DNA of 64,000 nt, from assembly GCA_000231825.2 (NCBI GenBank), contig JH720296.1, forward strand, positions 1,764,683 through 1,828,682, read 5' to 3'. This document shows, in pieces, positions 50,929 to 62,755 of this stretch. The notes below the pieces were generated by a model. The model made no database searches, was not told where the DNA came from, and saw nothing but the letters and a program-made list of their open reading frames with translations. The stretch is from Tetrahymena elliotti 4EA. Lineage: Eukaryota > Ciliophora > Oligohymenophorea > Hymenostomatida > Tetrahymenidae. Numbering within the stretch: the first letter of the stretch is position 1; every line of letters begins with the position of its first letter. The position numbers were made by a program, and so were the translations under genes.

Positions 50929-53293
50929 TCAAAGATTAATATGTCCAATAACAGCCTTGGTGTAATCGGAAGTAGAGGCCTTACCACCCAAATCACCAGT
51001 TAAGAATTTACCTTCAGATAAAGTTTTAGTAACAGCTTCTTCAATAGCAAAACCTTCCTTTTGAAGACCCATAGCTTTAAGCATCTTTTATAATTAAATA
51101 ATCAAAGATTAAATTCCTCAATTTACAGTTTAATATTAAAAGTTTTTACCATAACACCAGAGAGGAGAAGAGCAGTGGGGTTAGCCTTGTTTTAACCAGC
51201 AATATCAGGAGCAGTACCATGGACAGCTTCATAGACAGCACAGGTGTGAGAAATATTACCAGAGGCAGTTAAACCTAAACCACCAATAAGACCAGCACAT
51301 AAATCAGAAACGATATCACCATATAAGTTGGGCATGACCATAACATCGAAAACTTCAGGGTTCTTAGATAATTTCATGCAAACTGTATCGATTTATTCTT
51401 CAGTGTATTCGATTTCAGGAAATTCAGAAGAGATCTTCTTGCAAGTGTTAATAAATAAACCATCACCCTTTTTCATGACACCAGCCTTGTGACAAGCAAC
51501 AACTTTCTTTCTGTCTATTTAACAAAAAAAAAGAAATAATAAATTATTCAAATTCTAGCAAATAGAATAAAATTCTTACTGTTCTTTCTGGCAAATTCGA
51601 AAGCATAACGGGCAATATTTTCACAAGCAGGTTGAGAAATGATCTTCAAGTTTTCAACAACACCAGGAACGACCTAATTGATAAAAATAAATATTTTAAT
51701 TTTTTAAGAAATGAGAAATATTAAAAAGGATCATTTAATTTATTTTAATTTGAGTAGAAAAAAATCTAAATTTTTATTTTAAGCAAATAAAATTTTTAGA
51801 TTTTTAATTAGAAGCTTAGTTTTTTTGTTTATTTTTTGCTGCTGCTGTATTTGTTTCTATTTTTTTAATTTGCTATGATTATTTCGTTTGATGCTAACTT
51901 GTCATCCTAGTAATAAATTTTAAGAAATTAATAAAATTATTTCATACAGCGTGTTCAAGACCGGAGTATTCACCTTCGGTGTTTTCTCTGATGGTAACCA
52001 AATCGACATTAGAGTAGGGAGTCTTGACACCAGCAAGAGACTTGCAGGGACGAACGTTAGCGAAAAGATTTAATTTCTTTCTCATGGTGACGTTCAAAGA
52101 TCTGTAACCCTTACCAATAGGAGTAGCAAAAGGACCTATTAAATAGAATAAGTTGATTATGTTAACGTTTGAGCTTTTTCTAATTAAATTTGGCATATTT
52201 TGCTTTATTTTTTGTTAACACTTTTTTATTTTTAAAAGATGATTTGCTGCTGCATCTAATAAAAATTGTTAATCTATGCAATAAAATTTGCTTAAAATAC
52301 ATTAAGTAATTACCCTTAAGACCCCATTTATAGTTAATAACAGCATTGAGGGATTCTTCCTTAATGAGGTCACCAGCTTCATTGATGGGCTTGGTGTAGA
52401 TTTCATGGTGTTCCCAATCAATAGGTACCTTAGTAGCAGAGAAGATATCGCAAACTGCTTAAGAGATTTCAGGACCAATACCGTGACCAGGGAAGAGGAC
52501 AACCTTGTGATTCTATATTTATGATTTTTTCTTATTAATGAATATACGATAAATTTTTAAAGCATGATAAATTGAAGTTGCTAAAATAAAAACTCTTAAA
52601 CTTTCAAAAAACTGCATTTTTATTTTTAAGAGATGCAAAAAATTTAGAGAAAAGGAAATTGCTAGATATCAAAGGTAGTTAGTTAATTTAATAAGTTAGT
52701 GAAAAGTATATTTCTATTAAAGGTGTTGTTCATTGAACATGTCAGGGAGTAGAGAGTGAGTGTGTACTTAAATCAATAACTTTGGCTGAAATAGAGATTT
52801 CATTTTAAATGCTAATTATTTTTTATGAAAATAGTTTTTTAATTCTAAAAGAACATTCTAATAGAGAACAAAGTAGACATTCATTAAATGGTAGAAAGCT
52901 TTAATTTTTTGCTGCTTACTAAATGTTTTGCTAATTTTTTTTCACCTAAATAATTTGTTTACTCTAAAAGCTGAATTATTATGAAAGGGTTGCAATTTTG
53001 TCTTTTAAACCAAAATTTATTGCACTTAAATACTAATTTGTTACACTATTTAAAAGTTTAAAACATAATTGTTTAAATCTTTTGGCTATCTTTAAATGAT
53101 TAACCATTTTGAAATTTCTCCTTTAATTCGTATCCTTCACATATCATTTTTTTAAACCCAAATACAATTTTAGCTAGCATTTTCCGTTTCTTTTTGATTT
53201 TAATAATTGAAATTCTTGTTATACTTTTTGAGAGAAGGTGTATCTGGGAATCATAGCACCAGTGAATTTGAGGTCGAAGACTTTCTTAATCAT
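50929..53293 (-). CDS. NAD-dependent isocitrate dehydrogenase (IDH3-type), mitochondrial
   Basis: Minus strand, ATG 53291-53293 to TGA 50929-50931, about six exons with unusually long introns for this window (one of ~700 bp, about 52516-53220). It catalyses oxidative decarboxylation of isocitrate to 2-oxoglutarate in the TCA cycle. Conserved blocks in order: [45 protein letters not shown] (substrate Arg), [34 protein letters not shown], the signature [34 protein letters not shown] (NAD site), [11 protein letters not shown], and a C-terminal [16 protein letters not shown]. All catalytic residues are present. The start [20 protein letters not shown] is a short basic N-terminus compatible with a mitochondrial presequence. 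GC and codon use are visibly higher than in its neighbours, as expected for a highly expressed housekeeping gene. Confidence 0.95.
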
Positions 53294-54354
53294 TTGTTTA
53301 TTTACTTTTTTTATTTTGTTTTTATTTGATTGTTTTAATTTTATTTATTTTTTATTAACATTAATTCCAATGATTCTTTAATCAAACTATGAATTAAAGT
53401 AGTATCAAACAAACAAACTAAATATTTTTATTATCATTAAATTTATTAATACAAATTCGTTCTCTTTCTTCCTCATTTTCCTAATATTTTTCATCTTTTT
53501 CTTTTCATTATTCTTCATCTCTTTTCGCATTAGCTATCTACTTCATATAAGCATGTATATGAACCTTCATCCCTTTTAATTGCACAATACCTCATTTCTC
53601 AATAATAATTATTATTTACCTCTAGTTAGCTACTTACTTGCAGCTCTCACAAACCAATAAAAAATCATAATGAGAGTGCCCTAAAATTTGAAATTTAAAT
53701 ATGTAATTCTTTGGTTTTTTGCATCACACTTAACAAGCAAACGTTAGTAAAAAAATTATGTGTTTTCTATGAAACGAAATGGAAAAAACTAAAAGAATAA
53801 AATTAAAACATAAGAAATGTTTTGAAAGATGTAAAATTTTTATCATTTGTTTTTTAATATGTATTTATATTTTACTTTATTTTGCTTACTTAAAGAAAAT
53901 CACTTTTAATTTCATGTAAATGAGGAGAATTTAGCTCCATATAAATTAATCAAGTAAAAATATTACCATAAATTAAATTTTAAAATTGATAGAAAAGATA
54001 AATTAAAAAATAACAAAAGAAATGTAATAAAAACTAATTTTTCTAAATTTTAAGAAAGCGTTTACAACAAAAAACACAAATTTCTTTTAAAAAAACCAGA
54101 TAGGATAAAAGACAAACAAACACCCAGCTCTTTTAAAAGCTAAAACGAAAAAATGGATGAAGAATATTTAATATTATTGAAAATAATAGATGCATATTGG
54201 ATAGCTTTTAAAATAGATTTTTAAAGCCATTAAAAATTTTTAAATGAGAGAATAAAAAGGAATTATTTTTAATCATTAATTATATTTGTTAAATTACTAT
54301 TAATATAAATATCTTTTTTTTAATTATTGTTCTACTTGATCAACCTATATTAAT
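53294..54354. other. Intergenic spacer upstream of the isocitrate dehydrogenase gene
   Basis: Contains the isocitrate dehydrogenase promoter and the 3' flank of the thiol dioxygenase gene (both minus). No motif, gene or RNA recognised. Confidence 0.45.
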
Positions 54355-55077
54355 TCAAGCTAATTTCCCAAGCTACAATGGCGATTACACTTCTTAAATA
54401 TTATAATCTTCTGGGAAAGCTTATATTTTAAGTTCATATATATATTGATTTACATCTATTAAATTTTTTGGTGTATAGAAATTGCAAAATCTTTTTGCAT
54501 TCATCATGTCATAATCTGGAATAAGAACATCCAAAAAGGCATAATTCTCTACAGCTATTATTTCATGTAAATTATTTTTTTTAGGCTCAATAACTTAAGT
54601 TTAATCCCCTTTTTAAAGTAAATGCATTTCACTTATTTAAGCCTTTACTGTCACTTCTTTACTTTGATCATAACTTTCATTTACCCAAAAATTTATTGGA
54701 TATTCAAATTAAGTTCTTCTGTCTTATTCATCACAAAGAGTAAAGAATGTTTTTTTAGCTTTTCCATAAATAGGTCTTGTAAATACAAACATATCTGGAT
54801 GATCGTGCAAAGGCATACATCCAAATTGTGATACATAAAATATTCCAATATTGATTCCTTCTTCTTCATGTAATTTTGAAAATCCAAGCTTTAAATCTTT
54901 CTTAAATTATACATCATCCTTTATTTTAAAAGTTTTGTCTATGTCCAAACGATCTAACGTTAATCTTAAATCTGTATATAAATCTGATTCATTTAAAGTA
55001 TTAATGTCTTTTTTATTTGTTTTTAGCTATTTATACTACCTATAAAATTATCTGCTCAGCTTTAAGACCTTATCCAT
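54355..55077 (-). CDS. Thiol dioxygenase, ADO/plant-cysteine-oxidase type (PCO_ADO)
   Basis: Single exon, 240 residues, ATG 55075-55077 to TGA 54355-54357. The cupin core has GCMPLHDHPDMFVFTRPIYG, matching the ADO/PCO iron site H-D-H (H91, H93). The third Fe ligand H171 lies in NNLHEIIAVENYAFLDVLIP, aligning with the family pattern N-(V/L)-H-...-A-F-L-D-(I/V)-L. So all three Fe-binding histidines are present, and the length equals that of ADO and PCO proteins. The family uses O2 to oxidise cysteamine or N-terminal cysteines to sulfinic acid. In plants and animals the latter reaction makes proteins oxygen-sensitive through the Cys/Arg N-degron pathway. Whether this ciliate enzyme acts on a small thiol or on protein N-termini cannot be told. 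No targeting signal was seen, so it is probably cytosolic. Confidence 0.9.
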
Positions 55078-55594
55078 TTTATATTGAAAAATAATTAGAT
55101 TTTACTAGAAAAATATCTTTATTCTTGCTTATTTAAAATTTTTTCATCACATAATAATATAATCAATAGATACTCTTATTATCTTATTTAATGTGTTTAA
55201 TAAATTTCCTAACAAATAAATTAATTGATTATATATAATCTAAATAAGGATTCAATTTTTTAATGAGAAAAAATTTAGTTTTTTAAATTATATTTTATTG
55301 AAAGATTTTACTGTTTGCTTTAGGTTTTAAGTTGAGTTTAATTTTTGATTAGATAGTTTAAAAATTGAATAATAATAATTGGATACAATTAAATAAATAT
55401 TTTGAACCTTGCTAAAAGAAAATTCTGTTTTACAAATTTTTAAGTTTTGTTGAAGAATTCATTTTTAAAACTTAAATAAAAATGTAATAAGTTTTAGGAT
55501 ACTTTAAATTGATCAAAAAAATTATCATAAATTAAATAATTTTTTAAACACAAAAATATTTGTTAAATTTTTTGATTAAAAGAGAGAAAGAAAA
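55078..55594. other. Divergent promoter region
   Basis: 517 bp between the thiol dioxygenase (minus) and the DUF1295 gene (plus), so both promoters should lie here. A+T-rich; no motif named. Confidence 0.45.
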
Positions 55595-56663
55595 ATGGCT
55601 GAAGTAGAAACAAAATATAGATCATATTGGTTATCCTTTCTGATTATGTGGATTCCTTACATAGTTATTTACATAGCAGGATACTATCTTTTTGAGTATT
55701 TTAGCAAATCCATTGAAAATGATCTCATTAGGTTACTTGTAGTAGATACTGTAGCCACTGTTATTGTTTTTATCTTTTCTTACATTTTCGACAACTCCTC
55801 TATCTACGACCCCTACTGGATGGTTCCTACTATTGGACTAGTCCTCTACTTAAATGAAGTATCCCCTTTTAGAAACTCTTTGAATAACATTTTGATAATG
55901 AGTGCTATCATCGCCTATGGTATTAAACATACTGTTTTTTATTTTAGGTAATAAACATATTAGCATATAAAATGAAAATTAATAAAAATCTTTAAAATAG
56001 ATTCTGGCCAGGATTAAATTATGAAGATTTTAGATATGTAGAATTTAGCAAAAAAATTAAAAGTAAATTTGTCTATTGGATTTTCTCATTTTTCGGTTTA
56101 CACATAATGCCTACTTTGATGATTTATTTTGGTAATATAAAGTTTAAATAATAATTAATATTTGTTGATTTTATTTCGTTTTAATAAAAATCTTCTATTT
56201 ATTAATAGCTATTATTCCCACTTATTATGCTCTTAGAATACCGGATAGCCTCTATTAGACAACTTAAAATTAGTTATATATCTATGGAGGTATAGTTTTG
56301 AGCTGGTTAGGTCTCATCTTTGAGACTATTGCAGATGAGTAAATTTTGCCTTGGAGAATAAAAAAATCTAAATAAATCATCCTGGCAGGATTATGGAAAT
56401 ACTCTAGACATCCTAACTACTTTGGTGATATGTTTGTGTGGATAGGTATGTTCATACCATGTCTTGTTTATGGAGAAGAATACTATTGGACTTCATTTGG
56501 AGCTATTTTAATCTTAGCTATTATGAATTTCTACACTCTACCAGCTATGGAACGTCACTTAAAAAGATCAAGACCTGAATATGCTGAATATTAAAAGCAT
56601 GTCTCTAGAATGATTCCTTGGTTTACCACATACACACCCTCCAAAGAAAATAAATCTAAATGA
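55595..56663 (+). CDS. DUF1295 / steroid 5-alpha-reductase-like membrane protein
   Basis: Three exons (55595-55947, 56001-56131, 56219-56663), 309 residues. Six or seven hydrophobic helices are spread over the chain, for example WLSFLIMWIPYIVIYIAGYY and GIVLSWLGLIFETIADEQ. The C-terminal signature GLWKYSRHPNYFGDMFVWIG, followed by PAMERHLKRSRPEYAEYQ, is that of DUF1295 proteins, which are related to the 3-oxo-5-alpha-steroid 4-dehydrogenase C-terminal domain and to isoprenylcysteine methyltransferases. It is probably an ER-type membrane reductase acting on a lipid or sterol with NADPH. The substrate is unknown. Intron phases are consistent (phase 2 at R, phase 1 at A) and length is normal for the family. 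Confidence 0.9.
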
Positions 56664-57308
56664 CCTATCTATAGATAAAATTCAGTAACAAAATTTTTTA
56701 CATATTCAAATAATCCATGTACAATTTATTAAATTAGTCTGTATTTGTAAAGAAAAATAATTATTTCAATTGCAATAATTAAAACATATACTTTAATTTG
56801 TATGAGAAGATAAGATATGTAATTTAAAAAATTTTTTTTTTTTCTAAATATACAAATTTTTTTGGGTTGAATTAAAAAAATATTTTTGAAACTCCAAAAA
56901 AAATAACAATGAGTTATATTTATTTTTACATTTATTATTTGTTAAATTACTCAATACATGGGAATTCAAATGAAATAATATTTGTAAATATACAAATTTT
57001 TTTGGTTTGAATTAAAAAAATATTTTTGAAACTCCAAAAAAAATAACAATGAGTTATATTTATTTTTACATTTATTATTTGTTAAATTACTCAATACATG
57101 GGAATTCAAATGAAATAATATTTGTTAATTAAAATTACAGTTTAGATAGAATGAATAAGAAATATTAAATTATTATTTTAAAAAAATTCAATCAAGTAGT
57201 CACTTATAATTCATAAAGATTAAAATATTATTATGGAGTATAATTTTAGCTTGTGGCACAAAGGTAGAATTATTTAAAATTATTAACATTTTTTTAGAAT
57301 AAAAGGAT
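56664..57308. other. Convergent intergenic region
   Basis: Between the DUF1295 gene (plus) and the AlbA_2-like gene (minus). Apart from the 140-bp tandem duplication nothing is recognised. Confidence 0.45.
56845..57124. repeat. 140-bp tandem duplication (two near-identical copies)
   Basis: 56845-56984 is repeated immediately as 56985-57124. By eye the only difference is GGGTTG versus GGTTTG near the start of each unit. The unit contains TTTGAAACTCC and TACTCAATACATGGGAATTC. It lies in the convergent spacer between two genes. Identity this high in neutral A+T-rich DNA means either a very recent duplication or an assembly join artefact. Confidence 0.95.
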
Positions 57309-58834
57309 TCAAGATTATATGCAATACTTTTTATAGTTGAATAGTTTAAGCTATTCTTCTTCACTTAAATTTTTCTGAATTTTAGTAAAGAGAGTAGCTT
57401 TTTCTAATGATTGTTTCATTTAATCTTTAGAAAAAATTACTGTACAATTAGCTGCACTCCTTCTTATAGGGAATTCAAAATTTAATTCTTTTTGGTTAAT
57501 TAACTTTTAATTATTTTCATTTTAAGATTTGTTATTATTATGAGCTAAATTGCATATGTATTATGGATAAACTTGAAATACAATAATTTCAAAAACTTTA
57601 ATATTTCCTTCTTCGTCCTTTATTGAGCTGACATTAGGTATGAGTTAATTTATTATTTCTTATGTCTTTTCTTATTCCTCAATTAGTTCTCCATTGATGT
57701 GATAAAAGGTTATTTCATCAAAAAAGCTCCTAATTTTATTTTTGAGTTATTCTTCTGTCATTAAGATTTACTCCAAAGAATAGAGTTATTCTTACTATAA
57801 GTTTTGGTTTTCTTTAATAGGTATAAATATTGATCCACCTTAAGTATTCATCATAGCAGCTATAGTTTAAATAAGTTTTTTTCTGCATTCTTCAAAAGTT
57901 AACTTTTATTTAGCATTATTACAGCCATTGATATTATTTTGAGGATTAAATTAAGGGGATTTGTTTAGAGATTTAACCTGTTTATTTATTTCAAGATTAT
58001 TTTCAAATTAATTTATTAACAAGTTTTCTTCATTTTCTTCAGATTTTTATCCTGATTAAGTAATATCTTATGAGTTTTTATACTTAATTTCATCACTTAC
58101 ACCTAAAAATTAAATGTTTTTAAATTCGATATGAAAATCTTCAAAAAACCCATCAATTTTGTCTAAATTTTAAAAGTGATTCTTTAACAATCCTTATCTT
58201 ATTTATTCAGCCCTAAATTAATGTTTATATTTGTCTTCTTCAAACAATCTTTCTCTTAAAGTATATTCATAGCTTTGGTGTAGAGTTATTCTAGGGAAAT
58301 ATTAAATGTGAATAATATACCTGTTCTCTCCAATTTTTTCTCCAACAGGCTTTATGTCATCATAAATAATAGGTTCTACCATATTTATTACAGTAGATAA
58401 AAAGTTAAAAATTATGTTAAGCTCTTTGTTTGAAAGCTCCATCTTAAAGATAGGCAATTATTTTTTAATATAGGAAGTAGTAGTGAAAGAACTTTAAATA
58501 TCATTATAGACCTTCCACTTAAGTGAGTTATAATCTTCAAATTTATTTCTTTTTTTCTACTGACCAACTGTTTTAAAACCATCTTCATCATCTGAAGGTT
58601 ATTATGAATTGTTAAAATCGTCAATGTAATTGTTCACAATTTCTAAAATAGCATTTCTCTCTTTTTCGTTGTAAATATCAGTTTGAATCACTTTCTTATA
58701 AATTTCAATAGCACTTTTTTTTTCATCTAACTCTAAAAAGCTATCTAAAATAAATATTCATTAAATTAAATATCAGCTAATTTAAAAACTCTACTACTGC
58801 TATTATTTTTGTGACTTTCTACTTTCTTTTTCAT
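57309..58834 (-). CDS. AlbA_2 / Schlafen-like putative nucleic-acid-binding protein
   Basis: Minus strand, ATG 58832-58834 to TGA 57309-57311, about 490 residues. A tiny first exon (MKKKVESHKNNS) and one short intron (about 58748-58795) are inferred. The N-terminal ~160 residues are helical with an acidic stretch (PSDDEDGFKTVG). The C-terminal half carries the Schlafen/AlbA_2 layout: DFHIEFKNIQFLG (the E-F-K start), a low-complexity insert, then TIAAMMNTQGGSIFIPI (the A-x-x-N-T-x-G-G-x-I-x-I-G-I block) and FPIRRSAANCTVIFS (the R-R-G-S-x-x block). The family binds or cleaves RNA in animals, and acts with DNA or unknown partners in bacteria. The Schlafen catalytic acids cannot be placed by eye. 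Length and the Asn/Gln insert are typical of ciliate versions of globular domains. Confidence 0.65.
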
Positions 58835-59406
58835 CTTCACTCTAACTAATATTCTTAATTTTTGATTATTTTTTAAGCAAAGTAATTAATTAATTAATAT
58901 TATTTCTTTTTATTAATTAGAATTTCTTTATACTTTAATTTAATTTAATATTCTTTGCCATCCGTTCGCCAAAACATATTTTATTTTCTTAAATTATTAT
59001 CTGCCTCAAACAAAAAATTAAATATTCCCCAGCTAATTAATTTAATTATTTTAATTCTTTCTCTCAAATATATAATTATTTATTTAATTATAAATTCAAA
59101 AGAAAAAAAAAAGTACAAAAAAAGAAAAGAAAAAATTAGATATGTATGACTAGTACTTTAAGGAAAGCACTCTTATTCACTTAAATTTAGCATTTAAATA
59201 TAAATTTAGAAGTTTTTAACATTTCATTAAGTTTTTTAAACCAAAATCCACAAATTTTTTAACCGTTCAGTCGGAACAAACTCAAAATAAACTACAACTC
59301 GCAAAATCAAATTATCTTACTAAGTTTTTAAATCCTAATCTATTTCTACTACAAAAATTGTTAACTAAATGCTAAATATTTCATTCTAAAATCCAATGTA
59401 AAATTA
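58835..59406. other. Non-coding spacer
   Basis: Contains the promoter of the AlbA_2-like gene. No other gene or RNA recognised. Confidence 0.4.
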
Positions 59407-59604
59407 ATGCCAGTTAATTTTGCGGGGGTCTTTTTCAAAATCAAAAAACCAGCTTATCCTTCTAAGAAAATCAGCATAGTCTACTCTCATTAAGAGAGCT
59501 CTGTTTATTCCCAAATATTATTAAACAGTGAATTCATCAGAAAACAAAGGAAACAGAATTTCAGAAACAAATCGTGTGAAAATGATGCAAGACAGATAAA
59601 ATGA
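59407..59604 (+). CDS. Possible 65-residue protein (weak)
   Basis: ATG 59407 to TGA 59602-59604 encodes MPVNFAGVFFKIKKPAYPSK, then ISIVYSHQESSVYSQILLNS and a basic tail KQRKQNFRNKSCEND. Base composition is less A+T-rich than its surroundings (GCGGGGGTC occurs), and only one of its 65 sense codons is TAA/TAG. That argues weakly for a real short gene or exon. No homologue is recognised, and a chance ORF in a promoter region remains possible. Confidence 0.3.
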
Positions 59605-60533
59605 GGCAAGACATTGAGGCGAAGATGAAGAACCAAGAAGATAGCTAAGACAATTAAAAAGAAAAAAAGAAGAATTATAAAAGAAATTCAAAAATTAAAA
59701 AGATAAATAAAAAATTCAAATAATTAAATAAAAGAGCCAAATGAAAAAATAATAAAACAAAAATAAAACTAAACCAAAAATAAAAAACAACAAAAACCAA
59801 TTTTTCAGTAAAGCTATCATACATACATGCACAATTTTTTTAATTCCAAAATAGCAAGAGTAATATAATCAATTCAATATCTTAATTTCTCCCATAAAAA
59901 TAAAAGAAAATTATTAATTTGATTTTTTTTTTTGAAAAATACGATTTTTATGATTTTGTTTGATTCTAAAAATGTTTGTTTTTTAAAGCCTTTTATGCAA
60001 AATAAATACAATTTTGGATAAATTATTTTTTTCAGTCTATAAATAATTTTATTTTTTTATTTTCACAGAAAATTAATTTTACTAAAAAATGGTTTTTTTA
60101 ATATTTAAAAATTATGATAAAAAAATAAAAATTAAAGAAGAGAAAGCTTAGTAAATTTTAATTAATTTTAGAATATGAATTATTGTGATTAAATAATTTA
60201 GATGTAAAACAAAAAATAAGTTTACGATATTTTAGCTTTTTCTTTTATTGAAATTGATTGATAATAAAATCACTAAAATACTTTATAGATATTTTATTTT
60301 GGTAGTCATATCCTGATTTGGCAGATTGATTATTTTTGATATGAATTTTCTTTTGAAAAGGAATTTATTTTTCTTGACGAGATTAATAAATTTAATTAAA
60401 TGAAATAATTATATTAAAAATTAATTAGTCCTTAAAATAGAGTACTAGATCAAATTATTATTAAGTAAATTCCAATAGGTTTATAGCAAGCATAGAAAAA
60501 TCATATTTGACATAGAGTTTATACAAAAAGGAA
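59605..60533. other. Non-coding spacer upstream of the PX gene
   Basis: Begins with purine-rich AAG/AAA-dominated sequence (59605-59780), then A+T-rich DNA. No gene recognised. Confidence 0.4.
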
Positions 60534-62064
60534 ATGGAAAATCTTTCTAAGCTATACGAAACAAGAATATCTCTATTCCGTTAAGAAAAAGATAAAATAG
60601 TTTATTATCTTCTCATCATAAATAAGAATACAGGTGCTGTTAACTCTCTTAGAAAGAGATATTCTGAGTTGAGAGATTTACATGATAAACTAGAAAAAAA
60701 GATTAAGGAGTATAGACTTGATATTTATTTGCCAATTTTTCCAGGAAGAAATTTAATCCAAAAAACAAATAATGATCTTAAAAAAATTGAAGGTAGAAAG
60801 CTTGAATTGTAGCAATATTTTAATGATCTTCTTAAAATTGCTAAGCTTCATTCTTTAGATTTGCTTAAGGAATATTTACCTACAACAAGAAAGCTTTTGA
60901 ATAATAAAGGTAACAACACACCAATTCCCATGAGTGAAGTAGAAAATGAAAAATGGCTATTTAAGTCTCGTTTATCTTAAAATTTTTCAGAAGACAGAGA
61001 TTAAGATTTGTTATTGGTTGATTCGGGAGATAAAACTCATTAGATTAAAGTCACTATTGACAGATATAATTATATAGATGATACCATGTATTTCTATGTT
61101 TCCTTTTATGATAATTTAAGTAAAGAAGAGTGGGTTTATTGCACAAGATATTCTACTCTCAAAAGATTCCATGAAACCCTTTAAGATAAAGGTTTAAAGT
61201 AATATCTTAAAAAATTTCCCTCTCGTAAGATATTTGGCATTACAAATGAAGACCCTGAATCAATAGAAAAAAGAAGAAAATAATTAGAAGAATATTTGGA
61301 CTATGCCCTTTCACAAAGTCCAGTCCTTGAAAATGAATATGTAAAATACTTCCTAGAAGACACTAAAAATTAATACTTGCAGTAGAAGAAAAAGGAAGAC
61401 TTAAAAAAGAAGAAAATGAAAGTAATTTATTTATATTTTTTAACACGTTTTATCTTCAAAACAAAGAAAGTTTTTTTTTTTTTCAGATTTACTTATCAGC
61501 AATAGCATAAAAATTAATGCATTCTCATCAAAAGACTCTAAATTAATAAATAAATTCATTAATTGTAAATTGATGGTCATTTAATGCAGATGTGACAAAA
61601 TAGTAATTTTCTGATTCCATTTATAAAAGAAAATGCCACCTTCCAAACAATTTCTTTTATTTTTTTACTTAAGCAAATATTTTAAGACATTTATTTACAT
61701 TTTTAAGGCTAATTTTTAAAAAAAGAAAATGCATGAAGATATTATTAGAAAATAAGCTAACGAAATAGTAGAAAAAGCTAGATAATAAGGCAAAATCCTT
61801 GATAGTGATTAGTTAAAAAAGTAATTACTCTCTAAAATTAGTAGTAGTAGCAATTCAAGTAATACAAGAGATTCTGATGATGAATCAGTCCCCTCAAGTA
61901 ATACATCTTAAAAAAATAGTTTGGGTGACGATTAAGGTAATTAACTCGTCTTAAGAAAAAAGAAAAGCAAAGGAGGAAATCTTAATCCAAATCCAAAAGG
62001 CTTACTTAAAACCATCTTGGCTATAGTCCCTGAAGAAATTAATATTAACTATGTAGATGACTGA
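60534..62064 (+). CDS. Tandem PX-domain (sorting-nexin-like) protein
   Basis: Three exons (60534-61421, 61487-61564, 61708-62064), ~440 residues. The first PX domain (about residues 9-118) shows RKRYSELRDLHDKLE (the phosphoinositide-binding R-R/K-Y-S-E-F-x-x-L-H block), LPIFPGRNLI (the P-x-x-P loop) and RKLELQQYFNDLL. A second, more diverged PX-like domain (about 166-283) has IKVTIDRYNYID, VYCTRYSTLKRFHETL, KKFPSRKIFG and RRKQLEEYLDYAL. A basic helix, the small middle exon (IYLSAIAQKLMHSHQK) and a Ser/Asp-rich tail ending EINININYVDD-like follow. PX domains bind PI3P and other phosphoinositides on endosomes, so an endosomal or phagosomal trafficking role is likely. No BAR domain is evident. 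Confidence 0.82.
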
Positions 62065-62755
62065 TTCATTTATAAAAAAGATATGCTTTTAACAAATTCA
62101 ATAAAATATTATAAGAGAAATTAATTACATCAAATTAATCAAAATAAACAACATTGATAAAAATTTTAAATTAGAAATAAATAAATAAATCTATCAACCC
62201 AAATTACTAATACATTTAACAAATTTCATTTTATTGTAAAATTTATTATATTATATATATAAGTAGCAGAATTCTAGTTATCACAAAAACTCTCCAATCT
62301 TCTGAGCCATTTTTTTAATTTTTAAAACAAAAAAATAATATCAATCTGATTAAAATTTTTTGAATTAACATAAAGCCTTCTTAGCTTATATTTTATTATT
62401 AATAAACTAAGCAAAATTAATAAATAGATTATTAAGTTATAATAAGTGCAAGGATACTTACAAATAATTTCCAAAGATTTTTTAACTAATACATATCAAA
62501 TCTTATTTAAAATAATAGGAATTGATTGATATAATAACTGCTTAAAATTTCAAATTAGATTATTTTTTTGAAATTTCGATGAAAAAAAACCTAAAAAATC
62601 AAACAGAATGTAATATTATTTATTAATTAATTAGAGATACTATCTTTGAATCAATCAATCATTAATTGATTAAGATTAGTAGTATTTATTCATTAAACAA
62701 TTAAAATCTTAATTTAAAGATAATTTCAGTAGAAACAAAAACAACAAATTTAGAA
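62065..62755. other. Intergenic spacer
   Basis: A+T-rich, between two plus-strand genes. Nothing recognised. Confidence 0.45.
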
